Of a DNA stretch of 64,000 nt, positions 38,543 to 48,679 are shown piece by piece. This DNA comes from Desulfarculaceae bacterium. GTDB taxonomy: Bacteria; Desulfobacterota; Desulfarculia; Desulfarculales; Desulfarculaceae. Position 1 is the first letter of the stretch. Every line of letters starts with the position of its first letter. A program made the translations under genes and the position numbers. The notes below the pieces were generated by a model that worked only from the letters and a program-made list of their open reading frames with translations, had not been told where the DNA came from and searched no databases. Where the stretch lies: assembly GCA_021737145.1 (NCBI GenBank), contig JAIPEN010000006.1, positions 186,001 to 250,000 of the forward strand, in the 5' to 3' direction.

Positions 38543-39277
38543 TTGCCCTCCTCCATGCCGCAATCGCCCAAGGGCCGCCCGCTCCTGCGGGCGGCCACCT
38601 GGAACGTGCACCGCTGGGTGGGCCCAGACGGCCGACAGGACCTGGAGCGTTGCCTGAAGGTGGTGAAGGCCATGGGAGCCGGGGCCGTGGCCCTGCAGGA
38701 GGTCTGCCCCCTTAATCGGGGAAATTGCCGCACCTTTGCCGAGGCCATGGCGGGCCGCACAGGTCAACGGCTCATCGCCGGGCCGACTTTGCTGGACGAG
38801 AGGGGCGACTATGGCAACGCGGTGGTCACCAGCCTGCCGGTGCGGAGGGTGCGCCGGTGGGACCTGTCCCAACCCGGCCGCGAGCCCCGTGGCGCGCTGG
38901 AGGTGACCCTTGAAGCCGGCGGGAGCTTGGTGCGCCTGGTGGCCACTCACCTGGGCCTGCGCGCAGGCGAGCGTGGCCGCCAGTTGGAGCTTATCCTAAA
39001 GCAGCTCGGTTCCCGGCAAGCCGATCTGGAAATAATCCTGGGCGATTTCAACGAATGGAGGCCCTGGGCGCCACTGTTGCGCCCGTTGCGGCGCTCCTTT
39101 GAGTCCGGCCCCCGTCTGGCTACCTTCCCTTCCCGCGCGCCGCTGCTGGCCCTGGACCGCATCTGGCACCGCCCTTCCGCCTGGCGGGCAGTGCACCGCC
39201 TGGGCGGTGAACCCGCGCTGGCGCGGGCCGCCTCGGACCATCTGCCATTGATGGCCGATTTTTTCCATCCCGCCTGA
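38543..39277 (+). CDS. endonuclease/exonuclease/phosphatase family protein
   Basis: A 244-residue metal-dependent phosphodiesterase-fold protein. Family motifs: RAATWNVHRW near 16, ALQEVCPLNRG near 50, LVATHLGLRAGER near 135, LGDFNEWRP near 165 and the terminal SDHLPLMADF with catalytic Asp-His. The substrate may be DNA or a lipid head group; the adjacent PLD-VTT gene favours lipid. The start is uncertain: TTG 38543 or ATG 38555, neither with a good ribosome site. It follows PLD after a few bases and converges on atpG. Confidence 0.85.
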   Translation: MPSSMPQSPKGRPLLRAATWNVHRWVGPDGRQDLERCLKVVKAMGAGAVALQEVCPLNRGNCRTFAEAMAGRTGQRLIAGPTLLDERGDYGNAVVTSLPVRRVRRWDLSQPGREPRGALEVTLEAGGSLVRLVATHLGLRAGERGRQLELILKQLGSRQADLEIILGDFNEWRPWAPLLRPLRRSFESGPRLATFPSRAPLLALDRIWHRPSAWRAVHRLGGEPALARAASDHLPLMADFFHPA

Positions 39278-39293
39278 GCGGGCACGCTTTTTT
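39269..39293 (+). terminator. intrinsic terminator overlapping the EEP stop codon
   Basis: CCCGC (39269-39273) pairs with GCGGG (39278-39282) around the CTGA that holds the stop codon, and a run of six T follows at 39288-39293. The stem is only five pairs but all G-C. It separates the plus-strand PLD/EEP pair from convergent atpG. Confidence 0.5.
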
Positions 39294-40178
39294 CTAGGAT
39301 GGCTCGCTGAAGGCCTCGTAGCCGGAGACGATGTCCAGAAGCTCCTCGGTGATGGCTGACTGGCGGCGCTGAAAGTAGCGTTGGGTCAGCTCTTCCAGGC
39401 GCTCGCCGATGCTCTTTTCCGCCCCCTGCATGGCCGCAAGGCGCGAGGCGTTCTCGCTGGCCGCGCTCTCGGCCAGGGCCTGGAACAACCCGATGAACAG
39501 GTACTGCCGAAGCAGGGCCGAGAACAGGGTCTGGGGGTCCATGGTGAAGGTGGGCAGGCTGGGCCCCTCCCAAGGCTCGCGTTGCAACCACTCCAGCCAG
39601 TCGCGGTCCAGGGGCAGCAACTCGCGCTTGATGGGCTTGTAGGCGGCTCCGCCCAGCTGGCGGTTGTAAAAGAGCCACACCCGGTCTATGCCCCGCTGCT
39701 CGCCCCAGGTCTGGATAAGGAACAAGAGCTGATGCACCAGGGGGGTGATGCCCGCGATGGAGCCGGGCACCTGGAGGTAGCTCTCCACCTCGCCGCCGGC
39801 ATCTTCCCATGGGCCCAGCACCCGCTGGCCCACCGCCACCATGGGCAGGCCGTCCAGAGGCACCCCGGCCTGGCCCAGTTCCTCGATGGCCAGGGCGCTC
39901 ACCTGCTCGTTGAGCGAGCCGGCCATGCCCTGATCCGACCCCAAGACCATCACCCCCAGGTTGCCGTGGGCGGTGCGCCGCGCCCGGGGCGGCCTCCCTC
40001 CGGCCCCCAGCACCACGGCCAGGCCCAGCTCCACGGTGCGGGCGTAGTCGGTGAGGGAGCGCACCGCCTTTTCGTACTGGCGGATGTTTACCGCGGCCAT
40101 GGCCTTCATGGTCTTGACCACGGACTGCAAATCCCCGGTGCTGCCCAGCTTGCGCTTGAGGCCTTCCACCGTCTCCAT
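39294..40178 (-). CDS. atpG: N-ATPase gamma subunit
   Basis: Central stalk of the rotary ATPase, linking the catalytic alpha3beta3 head to the c-ring. 294 residues. The N-terminal helix has LKRKLGSTGDLQSVVKTMKAMAAVNIRQYEKA and the C-terminal helix SENASRLAAMQGAEKSIGERLEEL with RRQSAITEELLDIVSGYEA, the expected coiled-coil ends. Sequence is of the divergent N-type rather than the housekeeping F-type. It is the last gene of atpDCQRBEFAG, two bases after atpA. Confidence 0.9.
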   Translation of the reverse strand: METVEGLKRKLGSTGDLQSVVKTMKAMAAVNIRQYEKAVRSLTDYARTVELGLAVVLGAGGRPPRARRTAHGNLGVMVLGSDQGMAGSLNEQVSALAIEELGQAGVPLDGLPMVAVGQRVLGPWEDAGGEVESYLQVPGSIAGITPLVHQLLFLIQTWGEQRGIDRVWLFYNRQLGGAAYKPIKRELLPLDRDWLEWLQREPWEGPSLPTFTMDPQTLFSALLRQYLFIGLFQALAESAASENASRLAAMQGAEKSIGERLEELTQRYFQRRQSAITEELLDIVSGYEAFSEPS

Positions 40179-40180
40179 GG

Positions 40181-41758
40181 TTAGCCCTCGCCCTCGGCCG
40201 GCGCTTGGCCGCCGGCCTCGTCCGGATCCCCCCCGGGCTCCAGGTTCAGGGTCTGACGGGCGACCTCCTGGATCTCCTTTACGTCCTCTTCGCTGAGCTG
40301 CTTGCCTTGGGCAATGTCCTCGGCCAGCTTGGCCAGGGGGCCGCGCATCACCCGGCGAACCTCCTGCTCGGCCTCGGCCACCCGCCCCAGCTCCAGGCGG
40401 TCGAACAGGCCCTGGTTCACCGCCACCAGCACCGCGATCTGCTCGGCCACGGGCATGGGCTGGTATTGGGGCTGCTTGAGCACCTCGCGCACCCGGCGGC
40501 CCCGCTCCAGGTTTTGCCGGGTGTCCTCGTCCAACCGGCTGCCGAAGCGGGCGAATGACTCCAGTTCCTCGAACTGGGTGTAGGACAGGCGCAGGTCGCC
40601 AGCCACCCGGTGATAGGCCGGTAGCTGGGTCTTGCCCCCTACCCGGCTCACGCTCCTGCCCACGTCCACTGCGGGCAGGATGCCCTTTCGGAACAGATCG
40701 GGGTTCAGGTACACCTGACCGTCGGTGATGGAGATGAGGTTGGTGGGGATGTAGGCCGAGAGGTTCTGGGCCTCGGTTTCGATGATGGGCAGGGCGGTCA
40801 GCGAACCGCCGCCATGCTCCTCGCGCAGATGGGTGGAGCGCTCCAGCAGGCGCGAATGCACGTAAAAGATGTCACCGGGAAAGGCCTCGCGCCCCGGCGG
40901 CCGCCGGAGCAGCAGGGACAGCTCACGGTAGGCCCGGGAGTGGCGGGTGAGGTCGTCGTAAACCACCAGCACGTCGCGGCCCTGGGCCATGAACCACTCG
41001 CCCATGGTGGTGGCCGCGTAGGGCGCGAAAAATTGCAGGCCAGGCGGATCCTCCTCGGTGGCCACCATGACCAGGCTGTATTCCAAAGCCCCGGCCTCGC
41101 GCAGGCTCTCCACCACCCGGGCCACCGCCGAGCTGCGCTTGCCCACCGCGCAGTAGATGCACACCACCCCCTTGTCCCCCTGGTTGAGGATGGTGTCCAC
41201 GGCCAATGCGGTTTTGCCGGTCTGGCGGTCGCCCAAAATCAGCTCGCGCTGGCCCCGGCCGATGGGGATCATGGCGTCCACCACCTTGATGCCGGTCTGC
41301 AGGGGCACGGTCACCGGGGCCCGCTGCATGATCTCCGGAGCCGGCCGCTCCACGGGCAGGGTCTCGGTGGTCTCGATGGGGCCCAGGTTGTCCAGGGGCC
41401 GCGCCCGGGCGTCCACCACCCGGCCCAGCAGGCCCTTGCCCACCGGGGTGTCCAGCACCCGGCCGCTGCGCCGAACCTCGCCGCCCGCGCTCAGGCCCTC
41501 GCCCTCGTCCAAAAGGATCACCCCCACCTCGCGGCGGTCCAGGTTGAAGGCCATGCCTTCCACCCCGCCTTCGAAAAGGAGTATCTCCTCGCTTTTGACC
41601 CCGCGCAGGCCTCCCACCCGCACCACGCCGGGCCCCACGCTGAGCACCGCGCCCACTTCCTGCAAACGGGGCCGGGGCCCGGGGGCATCGGCCGCCTGGT
41701 CCAGGGCGCCCTCCAGGGCCTCCAAGGCCCGGCGAAGCTCAGCCGGCCGCTCAGGCAT
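40181..41758 (-). CDS. atpA: N-ATPase alpha subunit
   Basis: Non-catalytic nucleotide-binding subunit, 525 residues. Walker A GDRQTGKT near 173, [19 protein letters not shown] just before it, the [28 protein letters not shown] block near 270 and the arginine-finger region [14 protein letters not shown] and [12 protein letters not shown] are all intact. A C-terminal acidic tail ([12 protein letters not shown]) is unusual. The start overlaps the atpF stop by eight bases. There is no separate delta subunit gene, as in other N-ATPase operons. Confidence 0.94.
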   Translation of the reverse strand: MPERPAELRRALEALEGALDQAADAPGPRPRLQEVGAVLSVGPGVVRVGGLRGVKSEEILLFEGGVEGMAFNLDRREVGVILLDEGEGLSAGGEVRRSGRVLDTPVGKGLLGRVVDARARPLDNLGPIETTETLPVERPAPEIMQRAPVTVPLQTGIKVVDAMIPIGRGQRELILGDRQTGKTALAVDTILNQGDKGVVCIYCAVGKRSSAVARVVESLREAGALEYSLVMVATEEDPPGLQFFAPYAATTMGEWFMAQGRDVLVVYDDLTRHSRAYRELSLLLRRPPGREAFPGDIFYVHSRLLERSTHLREEHGGGSLTALPIIETEAQNLSAYIPTNLISITDGQVYLNPDLFRKGILPAVDVGRSVSRVGGKTQLPAYHRVAGDLRLSYTQFEELESFARFGSRLDEDTRQNLERGRRVREVLKQPQYQPMPVAEQIAVLVAVNQGLFDRLELGRVAEAEQEVRRVMRGPLAKLAEDIAQGKQLSEEDVKEIQEVARQTLNLEPGGDPDEAGGQAPAEGEG

Positions 41759-42569
41759 GGGGGGCTTCCTCCGCCTTGGGGGCGGGCTCGGCGCCTATGA
41801 CCGCCCCCCGGTTCAGGGACCGGGCCAGGCGCTTTAAGAGCTGCTCCTCCATCTCGCGCAGATATTCATCCAGGCTCCAGGCCAGCTTGCGGCCGGGCAG
41901 GCGAATCTCCAGGCCCAGGATCAGGTCCGGGTCCTGGCTGAACTCCAGGTCCGGCTCCCGGCCCAGCAGTTCGGCCAGGGCCTGGCCGATGCGCGCCCGC
42001 TGCTCTTGGTCCAAGTCAAAGGCGGCGCGCACCTCAAGGCTCTCGGCCTGGCCCAGGGCCTCGGTCAGTTCCCGGCGCTCCTCTCCCTCCAGGGCGGCCA
42101 GCTTGTCCAAAAACACCCGCGCGGATTGCCGATCCGCCTCGGCCCCGGCCAGGTCGGTGAGGACCCGCCGGGCCATGCCCGCCGCTCCCTGCCCGGCCAG
42201 GCGGGCCAGGTCCGCGGCCAGGGCCTGGCGGTCTCGCTCCAGGGCCTCGCGCCAGTTATTGCGCTGGCCCTCCACCTCTTGTTTGGCCTGGTCCACCAAC
42301 TCCTGGCGGCGCTGCCCGGCCTGGGTTTTGGCCTCGGCCAGCATGGCGCCGCTCTGTTCCTCCAGCTCCAAACGGCGCTGGGCAAGCTCGCGCTTTTCCC
42401 GGGCAGCGGACTCCTCTCGGGCCTCGGCCTCGGTGAAGCGGGTGGCGATGGCCGCCTCCCGCTGGTCGATGGCCTTGACGATGCGGTCATAGAGGAAGTG
42501 CTTCAACAGCCACACCAGGATCAGGAAGTTGACGACCTGGGCCGCCACGGTGAACCAATCGATGAGCAC
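41751..42569 (-). CDS. atpF: N-ATPase b subunit
   Basis: Peripheral stalk. 272 residues, long compared with about 156 in E. coli, as is usual for N-ATPases, where the longer b replaces the missing delta. One N-terminal membrane segment ([23 protein letters not shown]) is followed by a long charged coiled coil ([22 protein letters not shown] onward) and a C-terminal part similar to delta. It lies three bases after atpE and overlaps atpA by eight bases. Confidence 0.9.
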   Translation of the reverse strand: MLIDWFTVAAQVVNFLILVWLLKHFLYDRIVKAIDQREAAIATRFTEAEAREESAAREKRELAQRRLELEEQSGAMLAEAKTQAGQRRQELVDQAKQEVEGQRNNWREALERDRQALAADLARLAGQGAAGMARRVLTDLAGAEADRQSARVFLDKLAALEGEERRELTEALGQAESLEVRAAFDLDQEQRARIGQALAELLGREPDLEFSQDPDLILGLEIRLPGRKLAWSLDEYLREMEEQLLKRLARSLNRGAVIGAEPAPKAEEAPHA

Positions 42570-42572
42570 GGC

Positions 42573-42851
42573 TTAGCTCCCGGCCTTGGAAACCACGTAG
42601 TCCCAGAAGGGGTTGGCGAAAAGTAGGATCATGGAGACCACGAAGCAGTAGATGGCCGTGGACTCGATCATGGCCAGACCCACGAACAGGGTGCGGGTAA
42701 TGGTGTTGGACTCGTCGGGTTGCTGGGCCATGGCGGCCAGGGCCTGGGCCACGGCGCGCCCCTCGCCCAGGGCCGGGCCGATGGCCCCCAGGCCGATGGT
42801 GATGCCCGCCGTGGCCACCGAAATCATGCCTATGAGGCCCAAGTTATCCAT
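42573..42851 (-). CDS. atpE: N-ATPase c subunit
   Basis: Proteolipid of the rotor ring, 92 residues, two membrane helices. Helix 1 carries GLGAIGPALGEGRAVAQAL with Glu30 where sodium-type c subunits have Gln; helix 2 carries VGLAMIESTAIYCFV, giving Glu63, Ser64, Thr65 and Tyr68. The EST...Y set is the sodium-ligand signature, but the second carboxylate is also found in an N-ATPase c-ring reported to be proton-specific (Burkholderia), so the ion cannot be fixed from sequence. The loop AQQPDESN connects the helices. Start overlaps the atpB stop by one base. Confidence 0.94.
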   Translation of the reverse strand: MDNLGLIGMISVATAGITIGLGAIGPALGEGRAVAQALAAMAQQPDESNTITRTLFVGLAMIESTAIYCFVVSMILLFANPFWDYVVSKAGS

Positions 42852-43594
42852 TAGTCGTCTCCTTTCGCCAAGGCCTGCTCATGGGCCTTTTGTTCGCGCT
42901 GGTCCTGGATGCGGGCGGCCGAGGCGATATAGACCATGGCCAGCACCGCGAAGATATATGCCTGGATTATGCCGGTTAGCAGGCCCAGGGCCTGCATGAC
43001 CACGGGAAACAGGATGGGGGTGATGGCCAGCAGGATGGCCGCGATCTTGGTGCCGCTCATGATGTTGCCGAACAACCTGACCGCCAGGGCCAGGGTGCGG
43101 CTCAACTCGCCCAATAGGTTCATAGGCAGCATGATGGGTGAGGGCTGCACGTATAGCTTGAGGTATTCCTTGAAGCCCCGGCTCTGGATGCCATAGATGG
43201 GCACCCCGATCAGCACCACCAGGGCCAGGGCCGCGGTGGTGGAGAGCGAGGCGGTGGGAGGCACCCAGCCGGGGATGATGGCCAGCAAATTGCTCAGGGC
43301 GATGAACAAAAACAGGGTGCCCACAAAGGGCAGAAAGGGCGCGGCCTCGCGCTGGGCAATCTCCCGGATTTGGTCGCGCATGGTGTTCACGATCACCTCT
43401 AGGAAGTTCTGCCAGCGGGAGAGCTCGCGGCCAGCCTGCAAATTGCGGGTGGCCAGCCAGGAGCCTAGGATGAGCAGCAGCATGGTGATCCAGGTGTAGA
43501 CGATGGTGGCGTTGAGCTTGGCCCACTGCCAGGACCAGAACACCAGCACGTCGGGGCTGATGTCCTTGATGCCCATCAGGTCCAGCGATTCCAT
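42851..43594 (-). CDS. atpB: N-ATPase a subunit
   Basis: Stator channel subunit, 247 residues and about five to six membrane segments. The essential arginine is in ELSRTLALAVRLFGNIMSG near 165. The start ATG 43594 overlaps the atpR stop (ATGA); the frame is open to 43801 upstream, but that part is not protein-like. An N-terminal VFWSWQWAKLNATIVYTWITML and a charged C-terminus (REQKAHEQALAKGDD) are seen. It provides the ion half-channels facing the c-ring. Confidence 0.93.
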   Translation of the reverse strand: MESLDLMGIKDISPDVLVFWSWQWAKLNATIVYTWITMLLLILGSWLATRNLQAGRELSRWQNFLEVIVNTMRDQIREIAQREAAPFLPFVGTLFLFIALSNLLAIIPGWVPPTASLSTTAALALVVLIGVPIYGIQSRGFKEYLKLYVQPSPIMLPMNLLGELSRTLALAVRLFGNIMSGTKIAAILLAITPILFPVVMQALGLLTGIIQAYIFAVLAMVYIASAARIQDQREQKAHEQALAKGDD

Positions 43595-43890
43595 CAGGCG
43601 CTCTCCCGGGCCGGGCGCAAGCGGCGCACCAGGATAAGGCGCATCACCACGATGCCCCCCAGCGCCACGGCCAGGCGGCGCCAGTCCCCGGCCATGACCA
43701 GGTAAAGCACCGCCAGGCTCGCCCCCATGCGCAGACCCAGGCTGCCCAAGGTGAGCAGGGCGGGATGACGGGCCTCGGGCAGACGCCGCACCGTCCACCA
43801 CAAGCCGTAGAAGAAAAACCAGCCCACGGCCAGCCCGGCGGCAAAGGCCAGGGCCAGGGACGCGGGTTGCAGTCCATTAAAAAACATCAT
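43594..43890 (-). CDS. atpR: N-ATPase subunit R (AtpR)
   Basis: Small membrane protein of 98 residues found only in N-type operons, with three predicted helices (SLALAFAAGLAVGWFFFYGL, ALLTLGSLGLRMGASLAVLY, LAVALGGIVVMRLILV). Conserved Arg residues at helix ends are typical. Its role is thought to be in assembly or ion interaction with the c-ring but is unproven. ATG 43890 overlaps the atpQ stop; a second ATG follows at 43887. Its presence between atpQ and atpB is diagnostic for an N-ATPase. Confidence 0.85.
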   Translation of the reverse strand: MMFFNGLQPASLALAFAAGLAVGWFFFYGLWWTVRRLPEARHPALLTLGSLGLRMGASLAVLYLVMAGDWRRLAVALGGIVVMRLILVRRLRPARESA

Positions 43891-44185
43891 TGATCCTCTT
43901 TGCTCTCCCGTTTTATCCAGAACCAGGCGTTGAGGCAGCCCACCGCCACCCCGATCACCAGCAGGGTCAGGGTCCAGGAGGGGGGGCCAGGGTAGCTCTT
44001 GTCCAGCCACACTCCCAGGGCGATGGCGGCCACGGTGGGTATGGCCACCGACCAGCCCACCATGCCGAACATGCCCAGTCCGAACCACACCGAGCGCCTG
44101 TCGGCCCGCGCCTTGATCTTGCGCCGCTCCTTGGCGCCCACCTCGCGGTCGAAGCGCTGGTCCTGCTGGTCCGAGGCCGGCGCCA

Positions 44186-44186
<1 letters not shown>
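43887..44186 (-). CDS. atpQ: N-ATPase subunit Q (AtpQ, AtpI-like)
   Basis: 99-residue membrane protein of the ATPase_gene1/AtpI type. A charged N-terminus (DQRFDREVGAKERRKIKARAD) precedes two membrane helices (FGLGMFGMVGWSVAIPTVAA and TLTLLVIGVAVGCLNAWFWI) separated by GVWLDKSYPGPPSW, a family motif. AtpI homologues assist c-ring assembly and Mg uptake. Its start overlaps the atpC stop. Confidence 0.87.
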
Positions 44187-46323
<2,137 letters not shown>

Positions 46324-46373
46324 CTGAAAATCCCCGTGTCGGCGGTTCAACTCCGTCCCTCGGCACCAAAGAT
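46324..46373 (+). repeat. right attachment-site repeat (tRNA-Phe 3' half)
   Basis: Identical over 50 bases to 15150-15199, comprising the anticodon arm to CCA of tRNA-Phe. The 5' part of the tRNA is absent, so it is not a gene. It is followed, as the real tRNA is, by a hairpin near 46380-46410 with a short T-run, which may also end the integrase gene from the other side. Confidence 0.9.
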
Positions 46374-46404
46374 TTCAAGAGGTTAGCTCAATTGGGCTAG
46401 CCCC

Positions 46405-46701
46405 TCATTTTTCGCCCGTCTGAACTATGTCGGGACTTTCGGGCGATTTTGGTGCCGATAGGAACCCATCCAATCTTGCCATCGCGTCAATGGCGTCATG
46501 CTTGTCAATGGTGTTGTAGCGCTCGAACATGGCCGCTGTTCGGTGTTCTGTCATTTTCATGATCACACTTTGGTCGACGCCGGCCTTACGCATATTGGTG
46601 TTGAACGTATGCCGGAGATCATGAAAAGTGAAATCGGTTAGGCCTGCTCTTGTGCAAGCGTTTTGGAAAGATCGGGTAATCCTTTGGATGGGTCTATAAC
46701 T
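46405..46701 (-). pseudogene. tyrosine integrase, C-terminal fragment
   Basis: About 98 residues of the catalytic end of a phage-type integrase. FHDLRHTFNTNMRKAG gives the His-x-x-Arg box, MTEHRTAAMFERYNTID the second His and the nucleophilic Tyr. Upstream, ITRSFQNACTRAG fits the family, but at about 46701 the sequence changes abruptly into the end of an IS3-family element, so the N-terminal part and first catalytic Arg are lost. Its 3' end faces the right att repeat, and it lies outside the 31-kb segment; it may belong to an older element in the same site. Confidence 0.85.
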
Positions 46702-46815
46702 ATAGGAAACACCCCACCCGTGGAACTCGAGATGGCATACTGTCAGTCACTACAGGCCCAGGCCATGGTGGCCTGACTCAAACAAAAGAGCCTCCGGAAA
46801 AACCGGGGCGGTTCA
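46702..46815 (+). mobile_element. right end of an IS3-family (IS51-like) element
   Basis: The last codons of OrfB (IGNTPPVELEMAYCQS to AMVA, stop) and the terminal inverted repeat ending at GGTTCA (46810-46815) are present. The stretch from 46725 on is almost identical to 11505-11595, so both come from the same IS type. Everything 5' of the last 25 or so codons is missing; the break joins the integrase fragment. Confidence 0.85.
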
Positions 46816-46821
46816 CCAAAG

Positions 46822-46890
46822 GCTTTGACGACGTACAATGTGTCTTTTAGTAAAAAGTCAATCCTGTCCCAAACGCTTTGACGACGTACA
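46822..46890 (+). repeat. two direct copies of a 16-bp sequence
   Basis: GCTTTGACGACGTACA occurs at 46822-46837 and again at 46875-46890, identical, 53 bases apart start to start. It lies between the IS end and the end of the GntR gene. Its role is unknown; it might be a protein-binding site or a duplication caused by insertion. Confidence 0.5.
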
Positions 46891-46917
46891 GCCGTAATAG
46901 TTCTCGCAATGGAATTG

Positions 46918-47670
46918 CTAAGCTTCGTCGGAAATACCGCTTTCGGGGAAAATAGAATCGATGATTGACGCAATTTGATTGTTTGAATTTTTAGGTAGCC
47001 TTTTCATGGTTAACAGATACAGTTCACTGACAACAGAGTCGGCTTGATTCGGATCTCTGGAAAAGATGGCATCAGCGAGTTTACAGTGCCATGAATATGA
47101 GCGATAGAGTGAGTAAGGAGTGTTGATAACAGATGTAATTATCTTAAGAATAAAGTTTTTTTGAGACTCTAGATAATCTATATAGTAGGTATTTTTACTT
47201 ATCTTAGCTAAGAGCAGGTGAAAATTTATATCTTCCTGAGAATATCTATCAAATTGTTTGGCATCAAGAATCTTTTTTTGAGAGGCTATGTTATTTTCTA
47301 TCTGATCGATCTCATTTTGGCTGGCATTGGCCGCAACCAAACGAACGGCCATTCTTTCTAAAGCGTATCTCATTATAGTAATATCTACGATTTCTTGCGG
47401 TGAAATCTCAAACTCTTTGCTGGTTTTAATGATTTCATTTTCCCCCTTATATGGGAGAACAATGGTGCCCGCACCTTGCCGTGGCTTCACCAAGCCCAAG
47501 TAAGATAGTTTATTTATGGCTGCTCGTACCGTTGGGCGGCTAACACCCATGTCTTTGGCCAATTGATCCTGCGAGGGCAACCAGGAACCTGTTTTATATT
47601 TACCTGTAATAATCCCTTCCTGTAATATTCGGAAGACCTCTTCTGAAATACTTGATCTTTTTATTTTCAT
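46918..47670 (-). CDS. GntR family regulator, FadR type
   Basis: A 250-residue DNA-binding regulator. The N-terminal winged helix (WLPSQDQLAKDMGVSRPTVRAAINKLSYLGLV near 30-60) is followed by an all-helical FCD-type ligand domain (ITIMRYALERMAVRLVAANAS, EDINFHLLLAK, SWHCKLADAIFSRDP) in which the conserved His and Asp could bind a metal. Such regulators usually sense a carboxylic acid. The gene is AT-rich. It is divergent from the TRAP/lyase operon, separated by decayed IS sequence, and is its most likely regulator. Confidence 0.9.
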   Translation of the reverse strand: MKIKRSSISEEVFRILQEGIITGKYKTGSWLPSQDQLAKDMGVSRPTVRAAINKLSYLGLVKPRQGAGTIVLPYKGENEIIKTSKEFEISPQEIVDITIMRYALERMAVRLVAANASQNEIDQIENNIASQKKILDAKQFDRYSQEDINFHLLLAKISKNTYYIDYLESQKNFILKIITSVINTPYSLYRSYSWHCKLADAIFSRDPNQADSVVSELYLLTMKRLPKNSNNQIASIIDSIFPESGISDEA

Positions 47671-48199
47671 AAGGTCTTAAACCTCCCATATTTAATGCCA
47701 GCTGGGCCCTGCCCCTTGGCGGTACCTTTAGGATTACCACAATCAGTGCTGGTCAGCAGGTGAGAGCTTGGCCCTGTTTGGGGGCCTTCATCCGTGGTTT
47801 TGCCTAGGAGGCATCGGGCGGATTCCCGCGGCACTTGGCCCTCCGGAGAGGAGTGAGGCCGGCTATCACTGTAGTCGAGCCCCCATGCGTTGATCTTAGA
47901 TTTGGCGCTCTGCAAAGACAAGAATCAACTCACGGTAAGCTATTCATCAGGAAGCTCCCTTTGAAGCCAACTGATTCCGGGCCGTTGTCCAGGAAAATCC
48001 TGCCGGGCAGACCGCTTCTTTCAAGAATGTCCGCCGCCACCTCCACTATCCTTTCGCCGCCGATACCCTGAGACAATATCTCGGCTAGGTTTTTATGGCT
48101 GAAATTATTTATTTTGCTCAGAGCCCACAGCCGCCAGCCATCAAATAACCCATCGGAAACATAATACATGAACCAGCCCTCGCGATGACGGCGGCCCAA
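47667..48199 (-). pseudogene. decayed IS3-family OrfB transposase
   Basis: Two pieces of one transposase are seen on the minus strand. The upstream piece reads YYVSDGLFDGWRLWALS to DNGPES, the first half of the DDE domain; about 40 residues are then deleted, and after a frameshift another frame reads DE-stop-LTVS-stop-FLSLQSAKSKINAW, where intact relatives have Cys and Trp in place of the two stops. It continues LDYSDSRPHSSPEGQVP to a stop at 47667. Thus one deletion, one frameshift and two nonsense codons have destroyed it. It differs from the IS51-like fragments elsewhere. Confidence 0.8.
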
Positions 48200-48214
48200 G
48201 GATGCTCCAGCCAG

Positions 48215-48351
48215 TGGGCGGCGTTGCGGCTCTGGCAGTTTAAAGAGGCGACCTGAGGAGCACTGAGATCGACCGAGAACAAACGCAGCAACTCCCCGAA
48301 TGTCAGCTTGGAAATGTGCAGACCTCTTACTAACTTACTTTTCATTGTCAT
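48215..48351 (-). pseudogene. N-terminal fragment of an IS1595-like transposase
   Basis: About 40 codons read KLVRGLHISKLTFGELLRLF and then SVDLSAPQVASL, which resembles the N-terminus of ISXO2/IS1595 transposases (HISERKFREILRLFALDLTA in relatives). The frame then runs into the 5' edge of the IS3 remnant, which seems to have inserted into it. The family call is from memory of the motif and is moderate. Confidence 0.5.
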
Positions 48352-48454
48352 GACTTCATAATAACATATATTTTTCCCCTGTCATGACTGCATGTTAGCA
48401 TACGTTTGCGATCACGGGCGAATCATTACAAAAAAATAAACGTCAAAACGTAAA

Positions 48455-48482
48455 ATGACTTGACATTTAAACGTCAAGTCAT
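48455..48482. promoter_or_regulatory. 10-bp inverted repeat overlapping a possible promoter of the TRAP operon
   Basis: ATGACTTGAC (48455-48464) and GTCAAGTCAT (48473-48482) are exact complements with an eight-base spacer. TTGACA at 48460-48465 lies in the repeat and could be a -35 box, with the weak TTTACT 16 bases on as -10. A dyad over a promoter fits an operator, perhaps for the GntR regulator. It is about 200 bases before the TAXI gene; the rest of 48352-48679 shows no gene. Confidence 0.45.
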
Positions 48483-48679
48483 TTACTGTCTTTACAACTT
48501 GCGGCTTTTCCTGGGACGGTATGTCTGTGCGTGGGTGTTCCGCCCTTCAGGCCAAGCAAACATCAAGATGCCCCGAACAATAATACCTGCTAACTAGCCA
48601 ATAATTATAAACAATAAACGCTTTACGCCACTACGATAAATCATATCCAAAACCACAGAAGGAGAAGGGAGATTACGCA

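Noticed and set aside
42851..43801. Longer a-subunit reading from 43801
   Set aside because: The extra N-terminal part is the wrong frame of atpR; ATG 43594 overlaps the atpR stop as elsewhere in the operon.
46324..46373. Second tRNA-Phe gene
   Set aside because: Only the 3' half is present; the D-arm and 5' acceptor strand are missing.
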